Source: Deltaproteobacteria bacterium
GTDB lineage: Bacteria; Desulfobacterota; Desulfobacteria; Desulfobacterales; JAFDDL01
Length of the DNA stretch: 6,091 nt
Assembly (NCBI GenBank): GCA_019310865.1
Contig: JAFDDL010000243.1
Location: forward strand, 1 to 6,091
Reading direction: 5' to 3'
Under the pieces are notes generated by a model that was not told the origin of the DNA, did not search any database, and saw only the letters and a list, made by a program, of their open reading frames with translations. This document shows, piece by piece, positions 1 through 4,850 of the stretch. A program made the translations under genes and the position numbers. The stretch's first letter is position 1. Every line of letters starts with the position of its first letter.

Positions 1-28
1 TAGGCAAATTTGGTTGAGATCAAGGCTT

Positions 29-83
29 GCGAAAAATTTTACCACAGGCATATGGTTGATATTCCGAGGATAAAATTTTTCGC
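29..83. repeat. Perfect 13-base inverted repeat with 29-base spacer
   Basis: GCGAAAAATTTTA (29-41) is the exact reverse complement of TAAAATTTTTCGC (71-83). The pair lies in the stretch after the aldolase and the possible small ORF where no gene is visible. As RNA it would make a 13-bp stem with a long loop. There is no T-tract outside the stem, so a classical terminator is doubtful. Each arm also contains the self-complementary AAAATTTT, so each could serve as a protein-binding half-site. Confidence 0.6.
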
Positions 84-112
84 GTAACGCAGATATCGAG
101 CAAATTGGCCAT

Positions 113-232
113 TTATGGATGGGCACTAGGTAGCTCCCCGTCTTTTAGCGACTCATAAAGAACGGGCCAGGTGGCCATGGTGGGAACTGAGATATCCGGT
201 CCGGGCGGTGTGTAGTCCCGTTTCAAAGACAC
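113..232 (-). CDS. Possible 39-residue small protein downstream of the aldolase
   Basis: A GTG at 232, preceded by GAGGG with a 4-base gap, opens a frame of 39 residues ending in TAA. It begins MSLKRDYTPPGPDISVPTMA and continues with TWPVLYESLKDGELPSAHP. I do not recognise the family. In its favour are the near-coupled spacing (7 bases after the aldolase stop), a plausible ribosome-binding site, a natural-looking composition with a Pro-rich middle and an amphipathic LYESLKDGEL stretch, and codon choices like those of the aldolase. Against it: it is short, has a GTG start, and its start lies inside a predicted hairpin. A shorter version could begin at the ATG at 178. It could also be a remnant of a longer gene. 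Confidence 0.4.
   Translation of the reverse strand: MSLKRDYTPPGPDISVPTMATWPVLYESLKDGELPSAHP
137..166. repeat. Inverted repeat with one bulged base
   Basis: CCCGTCTTT (137-145) pairs with AAAG-A-ACGGG (157-166), nine pairs with one bulge and an 11-base loop. No T-tract follows in either direction. It lies inside the possible small ORF, so it may be incidental to coding sequence. Confidence 0.35.
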
Positions 233-239
233 ACAGCCC
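203..239 (-). repeat. Hairpin just after the aldolase stop codon
   Basis: On the minus strand GGGCTGTGTGT (239-229) pairs with ACACACCGCCC (213-203), ten of eleven positions, around a 15-base loop. It begins right after the aldolase TGA. No T-tract follows, so it is not a standard intrinsic terminator. It could protect the 3' end of the mRNA or hide the start of the small ORF at 232. Confidence 0.55.
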
Positions 240-1100
240 TCAGTTCCCTTTGTTTATACTTCCCGATATCTGAAAGTATCTCTTGAGCACCGGCTCGATA
301 ACAGCCAGCTGGCGGTCCCTTTTCTTCAGGGGCAGCAAAAGCCGCAAGGGATTTCTTTTGTAGTAGGTCAGGGTCTCAGACATATAGGGGTTCAGAAATT
401 CAGTAAACAGATTGATCTTTCGGATGCCGATTTTTACGGCCCGGGCGATGTTGTCATCACCGGTCCCGGAACCGCCGTGGAGAACCAGGGGCACCGGGAC
501 CTGTGCTTTAATCGCTTTCAGCCTGTCAAAATCAATGTTGGGTTGCGCCGTGTACTCACCGTGGGCAGTCCCGATGGAGACAGCCAGACAGTCGATGCCG
601 GTCTGCCGGGCAAACCGCCCGGCTTCATCCGGATCCGTCAGCATGCTGTCGTCTTTGCTCCTTTCGATCATCACCTTCCCTGAGCCCACATGTCCGATTT
701 CGGCCTCCACGGAGACGCTCTTTTTCCGGGCCGCTTCCACGATGGTTTGCGTCATCCGGACGTTTTCGTCAAAGGAGAACGAACTGCCGTCGATCATGAC
801 ACTGGTGAATCCGGCGTTGATGGCCTTGAGACAGACTTTCACCGATTTTCCGTGATCCAGGTGAAGGCAAACCGGCACTTTCGCCCGGTCGCACAACCGG
901 AGAACCGATCGGGTCCAGGCACCAAAGCATCTGAACTTATCGATGGGGAGCGACGGGTAACTGATGATCACCGGAGAGTTATGGGTTTCAGCCACCGCCA
1001 GCTCCAGCTTAAGCATATGTTTTGTGATAAAGTCCGGGGCCATGATGGCGTACCCGCCTTTTTCGGCGTCACTAAGCAATTTGGTCAAGGGTACGAGCAT
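240..1100 (-). CDS. Class II (metal-dependent) fructose-bisphosphate / ketose-bisphosphate aldolase family protein
   Basis: 286 residues, the length of KbaY/GatY/IolJ-type aldolases. It should catalyse a divalent-metal-dependent aldol or retro-aldol reaction on a phosphorylated ketose, usually releasing dihydroxyacetone phosphate. Visible motifs: HLDHG at 80-84 (catalytic Asp82 and metal-ligand His83), VMIDGSSF (101-108), VEAEIGHVGSG (131-141), GTAHGEY (177-183, metal-ligand His180), LVLHGGSGTGDD (205-216, His208 and the phosphate-loop GGSG) and KINLFTE (228-234). It therefore appears catalytically complete. Oddities: the N-terminal strand reads APDF (21-24) where many relatives have AFN, and 43-57 (PVIISYPSLPIDKF) departs from the usual PVI-x-G pattern, so the natural substrate may differ from fructose 1,6-bisphosphate. 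The start at 1100 is supported by AAGGAAA ending about 6 bases upstream. It is the last large gene visible in the operon. Confidence 0.93.
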   Translation of the reverse strand: MLVPLTKLLSDAEKGGYAIMAPDFITKHMLKLELAVAETHNSPVIISYPSLPIDKFRCFGAWTRSVLRLCDRAKVPVCLHLDHGKSVKVCLKAINAGFTSVMIDGSSFSFDENVRMTQTIVEAARKKSVSVEAEIGHVGSGKVMIERSKDDSMLTDPDEAGRFARQTGIDCLAVSIGTAHGEYTAQPNIDFDRLKAIKAQVPVPLVLHGGSGTGDDNIARAVKIGIRKINLFTEFLNPYMSETLTYYKRNPLRLLLPLKKRDRQLAVIEPVLKRYFQISGSINKGN

Positions 1101-1125
1101 GATTTGTTTCCTTTCTTTAAGATGA

Positions 1126-1139
1126 CGGATTAGAATCCG
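1126..1139. repeat. 14-base palindrome between the ThDP-enzyme and aldolase genes
   Basis: CGGATT-AG-AATCCG has perfect 6-base arms. As RNA it could form a 5-bp hairpin with a 4-base loop. No T-tract follows, so it is not a terminator. It lies about 25 bases before the aldolase start and could be an operator, a processing hairpin or chance. Confidence 0.4.
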
Positions 1140-1173
1140 CTTCCAAGTTGGTGTCGTCGATGTTGGTTTCTTT

Positions 1174-2844
1174 TTATTGGTCGCTCATGGCCGTGTAAAA
1201 AATAACCGTTGCCGGGCTGGTGACCGTGTTATCGGTGACCACATTGATGCAAGACGGCTTGCCCGATGCCACCGCCCGCTTGATGGCCGGTATGATCTCC
1301 TCATCCTTGGTGACCAGCTCTCCATGCCCCCCCAAGCCCTCCACCATCTTTTCGTAATGCCGCATGCCCAGCTCGGAACAGGTCAGGCGTTCTTCGCCGA
1401 TACTCCATTTTTGGGAATGCTTGATCATCCCCCAGGAGCAGTCGTTGTTCACCACACACACAATGGGAATGTTGTGACGCACGGCCGTATCGAACTCCAT
1501 GCCGTTGAATCCGAATGAGCCGTCTCCGTTGAGGACGATAACCGGTTTGTCCGGATGGGCAAGTTTGGCGGAAAGCGCAAAGGGGATGCCCGTACCGATG
1601 CATCCAAGCAGAGAACCTGCAGGGACCTGGACGCCTCCCGGGTGTTCGGACATGAATCCGGCAAGACCCCAGTAGCTGGTATCACCGCCGTCGGCAACAT
1701 AATAGGCATCGGTGCCGAATACCGCCATGATCCGGTCCGTCAGCCTTGCGGGGTGAATGGGATCCGACGGGGTGGCACGTTTTTCCAGCTCCGTTGTCAG
1801 AAAGGCTTTATAAGCATTTCTCAATTTTCCGATCCATTCGGCGTGGTCACGCTTTTCCACCCGGGGCAAGAGCTGCTCGAGCACCTTGGCACTATCCCCC
1901 ACCAGCCCTGCGTCCGACGCCCTGTTTCGATCGATTTCACTGGGGTCGATGTCGATGCGGACCAGTTTCGCATCGGGAAAGAGATGGCCGGACTGCAAGG
2001 CCCAGTTAAAGCGGATGCCCACCGCAATGATCAGATCGGTCTGGGGCATACCGGTCATAACACCGGTGAAACCACCATCATTGATGGAAAGGCCATGATC
2101 GTCGGGCAGGGTGCCCCGGCCATTGTTGAGCAGGGCAAAGGGAACCCCGGTTTTTTCCACGAACGATCCCAGAGCATCTGCGCAGCCGATCACACCGCTT
2201 CCACCGATGAGCAGCGGCTTTTGTGCTTCATTGATCAGTTTTACCGCCGCTTCCAGCTCAGTTGTATCCGGATAAGTTGCCGTTTTATGTGACCGTCGCA
2301 CCGGAAAAGACGCCGTGTCTTCAGCAACTTCCACAAGGAGGACATCCTGGGGCAACTCCAGAAACACAGGACCCGGTCTGCCCTGGGTCGCCTCCCTAAA
2401 GGCAATGGATAGATATTCGGGAATCCGTTTGGTCTCATAGCAGGTGGCGCACCACTTGGTGATGGGTTTGACCATGTCGATCTGGTTCATCTCCTGGAGT
2501 GCTCCGGTCAGGTCGAGCCGCAGCGGGTGCCTGCCGCTGAGCACCACCAGAGGTGCATTGTCCAGGTGCGCATTGGCAATACCGGTCAGGGCATTGGTAA
2601 AACCGGGCCCTGCCGTTACCAGGCAAACGCCGGGTTTGTTTTTATAGATGGTCCATGCATGGGCCATCATGGCCGCCGACTGCTCATGGCGCACATCGAT
2701 CAGGTTTATGCCGTATTCGTTGCAACCGTCCATGACGGTTTCAATATGGCCGCCTGACAGGGTGAAGACCATCTCCACCTGTTCCGCCTCTTTCATATAT
2801 TTGGCCGCCAGGTGCCCCCCGTTCATCATATTTGGTTTTGCCAT
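1174..2844 (-). CDS. ThDP-dependent C-C lyase/synthase, benzaldehyde lyase / 2-hydroxyacyl-CoA lyase-like (acetolactate synthase superfamily)
   Basis: 556 residues, against 563 in Pseudomonas benzaldehyde lyase (BAL). It has the usual three domains: the PYR domain (about 8-175), a middle domain (about 190-330) and the PP domain (about 365-540). The cofactor-activating Glu54 is in RHEQ. The ThDP/Mg motif is GDG at 440-442 with NN at 466-467. His33 (GGHIET) and Gln117 (GALQEM) match, from memory, BAL active-site His29 and Gln113, with Glu54 matching Glu50; all three are shifted by exactly 4. PITKW (127-131), NNDCSWG (466-472) and CINV (532-535) also recall BAL. The expected chemistry is cleavage or formation of a bond beside a carbonyl (acyloin or 2-hydroxyacyl substrates). 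True acetolactate synthase is less likely: there is no small-subunit gene nearby and no branched-chain amino acid context. The stop is TAA. The gene lies 91 bases after the SCP2-like gene and 73 before the aldolase. The substrate is unresolved. Confidence 0.9.
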   Translation of the reverse strand: MAKPNMMNGGHLAAKYMKEAEQVEMVFTLSGGHIETVMDGCNEYGINLIDVRHEQSAAMMAHAWTIYKNKPGVCLVTAGPGFTNALTGIANAHLDNAPLVVLSGRHPLRLDLTGALQEMNQIDMVKPITKWCATCYETKRIPEYLSIAFREATQGRPGPVFLELPQDVLLVEVAEDTASFPVRRSHKTATYPDTTELEAAVKLINEAQKPLLIGGSGVIGCADALGSFVEKTGVPFALLNNGRGTLPDDHGLSINDGGFTGVMTGMPQTDLIIAVGIRFNWALQSGHLFPDAKLVRIDIDPSEIDRNRASDAGLVGDSAKVLEQLLPRVEKRDHAEWIGKLRNAYKAFLTTELEKRATPSDPIHPARLTDRIMAVFGTDAYYVADGGDTSYWGLAGFMSEHPGGVQVPAGSLLGCIGTGIPFALSAKLAHPDKPVIVLNGDGSFGFNGMEFDTAVRHNIPIVCVVNNDCSWGMIKHSQKWSIGEERLTCSELGMRHYEKMVEGLGGHGELVTKDEEIIPAIKRAVASGKPSCINVVTDNTVTSPATVIFYTAMSDQ

Positions 2845-2850
2845 GATTAA

Positions 2851-2860
2851 TTCCTTTCCT
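2851..2860 (-). promoter_or_regulatory. Ribosome-binding site that decides the ThDP-enzyme start
   Basis: AGGAAAGGAA on the minus strand ends 6 bases before the ATG at 2844. The frame stays open further upstream to an ATG at 2982, but that start would overlap the SCP2-like gene by 47 bases and add 46 residues of non-family sequence. The start at 2844 is therefore preferred. Confidence 0.8.
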
Positions 2861-2935
2861 GTTTTGAAACCACTTATCGTATTTTCGCCACTCGTTGATG
2901 GCAGTTGATCTGATATCCAGACACCGAACCTTCTG

Positions 2936-3292
2936 CTACATGACCAACTTGATGCCGGCCTCGAACCATTGGGCATAAACACTCATGCCCTCGACCACCA
3001 GTTTGCCCTCGGCAGCTGCATTAAACGATGCGTCCTTGCGTTTATCGGTCATAACCGAAAAGGCGGTTTTGGCATCCTTCCACACCAAGGCCACATCACA
3101 CCCCTTTTGATCGCCGGTCATGGTTGAAAGTTTGCCCTTGTCAAAGATAAAAACCCTTGCACGCCTGCCATCCGCCGTTTTAATGAGCACCTTTGTGGTG
3201 ACGACGCTGATGTATTTTTTAAAGGTGTTATTCACATATGATGCCAGTTTGAGCACCAGGTATAAAACATACAAAAGAATTGTAAATCTCAT
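2936..3292 (-). CDS. Small membrane-anchored SCP2-like (sterol-carrier-type) protein
   Basis: 118 residues. Residues 3-20 are a strongly hydrophobic stretch (ILLYVLYLVLKLASYV) without a signal-peptidase site, so it is probably an N-terminal membrane anchor. Residues 33-118 resemble an SCP2 fold: a strand-rich start (VLIKTADGRRARVFIF), then CDVALVWKDAKTAF (65-78), and an ending with EGKLVVEGMSVYAQWF (95-110). This matches the SCP2 pattern in which a polar Asp-Val strand and a small helix precede G-K-L-x-[IV]-x-G. SCP2 proteins bind lipids, sterols or acyl-CoAs in a hydrophobic tunnel. Binding here is inference. The start is secure: AAGGAGG (3304-3298) sits 5 bases before the ATG. It follows the dehydrogenase by 33 bases and is probably co-transcribed. 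The gene itself is likely real; the family assignment is less certain. Confidence 0.8.
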   Translation of the reverse strand: MRFTILLYVLYLVLKLASYVNNTFKKYISVVTTKVLIKTADGRRARVFIFDKGKLSTMTGDQKGCDVALVWKDAKTAFSVMTDKRKDASFNAAAEGKLVVEGMSVYAQWFEAGIKLVM

Positions 3293-3325
3293 GGAAACCT
3301 CCTTCTTAATAGGTGTCCGGGCTTT

Positions 3326-4546
3326 TCAGGCAAAGCTGACCACGGTTTTTATGTCCTTCGTCTTTTTCTTGTCCAAATTCACTTCAATCATTTCCCGGTA
3401 GGCCGCCAATGGAAATTCATGGGTAACCATATGAGCGGTTTGAATCTTACTTTGCGCCATGAATTCCAGGGCCAATTCAAAGACGGAACGGATTTTCCCC
3501 TGATAGGTTGCCAAACCGTTGCCATAAACCCCTTTAATGGTCTGGAGCTTGAGCCACAAAGGCGTGAGATCCAACTTGGCATTGCCGCCGATGCCCACCA
3601 CACTGAGGACGCCCATGTTGTTAAGCAAACGCAGGCTCAGATTGAGCGTGGATTCATTGCCCACCGTATCATAGATGCGATGGAATCCGCCCATGGGAAT
3701 CTCGGCACCCAGCAGGGGTTTATACACCGTTGCGCCGGTGATCCGGGCGGTTTGAGAAAACGCGTCTCCCATTTGAATGATATCATGGGCCCCTGCCTTC
3801 ATTGCCAGGTCTGCGGCAAAGGAGGACGGTTCAATAACCGCGATGTGAGCGCCGGGGGACACTTCCCGTACCGATTGGATGAGCAGATTCCCGATGACCC
3901 CGCTACCGATGACCAGGATCTTTTCATCCTCCCGGGGCGGGTTGTCCAAAACAGCCTGCAGCGCCACGGCCACTGGTTCCGCCATGACCGCCTCCGGCGA
4001 AGAGAGCGTGTCCGGTATCCTGAAAAGCTGGCTTTTATGGGCCGTTATGATGGGGGCAAATCCGCCTGTTACCGCATTGTTGATACCGGTAAACATGCCC
4101 GGCGGCAGGCTGCCTTCGGCGAAATTTTCACAGTTAGCGGGCCGTCCCGCCCGGCAGGTGGGACATATGGGATTAATATCACGTGTCTCGCACCCCAAAA
4201 TAGGATTAACCGCCACACGATCCCCCGGCTTGAAATCCCGCACGCCCGGTCCTGCGTCCACAATCTCCCCGATTATCTCATGGCCTATGACGCAGGGAAA
4301 TGATGTAAAAGGGGATGCTGTGGGGGATTCGTTCAGAAGGATCAGGTTCAGGTCGCTGCCGCAGAATCCGCACATGATGGTTCTGATCTTTACCCAGTCT
4401 GCAGAAGGGAGGGTGGGCTCTGGAATATCCACGAGGCGGACGGTTCTAAACGGCCCCTTAAAAAATGCACGATTGCCCATTAGGGCTTTCATTGCTTTGG
4501 CTGCGATAAACTTGGGGACGGTAACGTGGAATTGCAGTGCTTGCAT
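3326..4546 (-). CDS. Zinc-dependent medium-chain (MDR) alcohol dehydrogenase family protein
   Basis: A probable cytoplasmic NAD(P)-dependent oxidoreductase interconverting an alcohol and a carbonyl. From the start at 4546 it has 406 residues. The GroES-like catalytic domain shows CGSD with the zinc-ligand Cys62, GHE at 88-90 (zinc-ligand His89) and the AEP motif with Glu190. The structural-zinc lobe has four cysteines, at 119, 128, 131 and 139. The spacing is C-x8-C-x2-C-x7-C, where most MDR enzymes have C-x2-C-x2-C-x7-C. From memory, this wide first gap and the roughly 35-residue N-terminal extension recur in one MDR subgroup. The Rossmann domain has GSGVIG at 214-219. Candidate starts are 4561, 4549 and 4546. 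I chose 4546 for its ribosome-binding site, its leader length and because MQAL-x-F resembles the start of that subgroup. It is the first gene after the sigma-54 promoter. The substrate is unknown. Confidence 0.9.
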   Translation of the reverse strand: MQALQFHVTVPKFIAAKAMKALMGNRAFFKGPFRTVRLVDIPEPTLPSADWVKIRTIMCGFCGSDLNLILLNESPTASPFTSFPCVIGHEIIGEIVDAGPGVRDFKPGDRVAVNPILGCETRDINPICPTCRAGRPANCENFAEGSLPPGMFTGINNAVTGGFAPIITAHKSQLFRIPDTLSSPEAVMAEPVAVALQAVLDNPPREDEKILVIGSGVIGNLLIQSVREVSPGAHIAVIEPSSFAADLAMKAGAHDIIQMGDAFSQTARITGATVYKPLLGAEIPMGGFHRIYDTVGNESTLNLSLRLLNNMGVLSVVGIGGNAKLDLTPLWLKLQTIKGVYGNGLATYQGKIRSVFELALEFMAQSKIQTAHMVTHEFPLAAYREMIEVNLDKKKTKDIKTVVSFA

Positions 4547-4551
4547 CATTA

Positions 4552-4555
4552 CCTC
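4552..4555 (-). promoter_or_regulatory. Ribosome-binding site that decides the dehydrogenase start
   Basis: GAGG on the minus strand lies 5 bases before the ATG at 4546. There is no purine-rich site before the more upstream in-frame ATG at 4561, which would also leave a leader of only about 14 bases from the predicted sigma-54 start. The site therefore favours 4546; the adjacent ATG at 4549 would be only 2 bases away. Confidence 0.6.
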
Positions 4556-4585
4556 ATTCATAAAATTGATTTGAAAAGGTATAAG

Positions 4586-4601
4586 AGCAATTTTGATGCC
4601 A
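4586..4601 (-). promoter_or_regulatory. Sigma-54 (-24/-12) promoter of the operon
   Basis: The minus strand reads TGGCATCAAAATTGCT from 4601 to 4586. The sigma-54 consensus is TGGCACG-N4-TTGCW. The invariant GG (4600-4599) and GC (4588-4587) are exactly ten bases apart, and TGGCA and TTGCT match fully. Counting the C at 4587 as -12 puts the transcription start near 4575, about 29 bases before the chosen dehydrogenase start at 4546. An intact sigma-54 activator gene sits just upstream, which supports the call. It has not been tested, and the start base is approximate. Confidence 0.85.
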
Positions 4602-4675
4602 TCGTCGAGAATCCCACATGACCCCCTAATAAGGCTTTGTTTTAGTTAGTATTAAATTAAACGAATGCGTTACAG

Positions 4676-4701
4676 CCGGAATTTCTGGTTCTGAAAGAAA
4701 T
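4676..4701. promoter_or_regulatory. Candidate upstream activator-binding site (overlapping inverted repeats)
   Basis: CCGGAATTTCTGG (4676-4688) is a 13-base near-palindrome with one mismatched pair. Overlapping it, ATTTCT (4681-4686) and AGAAAT (4696-4701) form a second inverted repeat with a 9-base spacer. The sites lie about 100-125 bases upstream of the predicted transcription start, which is the usual distance for sigma-54 enhancer sites. This is inferred from position and symmetry only, and short AT-rich repeats like these can occur by chance. Confidence 0.3.
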
Positions 4702-4824
4702 GAAAAACGCCCAAAGCTTTTCACCCTATTCCGTATATTACACCAAATAGAGTAAAATCTTAGTTTTAATTCTTGATAGATAGGGGGCCAAACAATACAA
4801 CAGCTACCATAATATAAGGAAGCG

Positions 4825-4850
4825 AAAAAACATCATTCCCGGCGAATGTT
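4825..4850 (-). terminator. Weak possible terminator overlapping the activator stop codon
   Basis: On the minus strand AACATTC (4850-4844) can pair with GAATG plus TT around a 3-base bulge, with loop GCCGG, and the stem runs straight into six T residues (4830-4825). The stem is AT-rich and bulged, and it overlaps the end of the coding region, so it is a marginal candidate. No better hairpin with a T-tract was seen in the rest of the 271-base gap. Confidence 0.25.

Noticed and set aside
20..112. 30-codon minus-strand frame starting directly after the small ORF's stop
   Set aside because: It has no ribosome-binding site, spans the 13-base inverted repeat and has no protein-like character.
690..1133. 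Plus-strand open frame opposite the aldolase gene
   Set aside because: Antisense shadow; the minus-strand frame carries all the aldolase motifs.
1555..2292. 245-codon plus-strand open frame opposite the ThDP-enzyme gene
   Set aside because: It lies antisense to a clearly conserved enzyme, and its translation shows no recognisable domain. It is a shadow of the coding strand.
1174..2844. Calling the ThDP enzyme acetolactate synthase (IlvB)
   Set aside because: There is no small regulatory subunit or ilv context, and the active-site pattern fits BAL/2-hydroxyacyl-CoA lyase better.
2845..2982. 46-residue N-terminal extension of the ThDP enzyme from the ATG at 2982
   Set aside because: It overlaps the SCP2-like gene, does not look like the family, and a strong ribosome-binding site precedes the ATG at 2844.
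3419..4303. 294-codon plus-strand open frame opposite the dehydrogenase gene
   Set aside because: Antisense shadow of the MDR gene. The His- and Gly-rich translation lacks any family motif.
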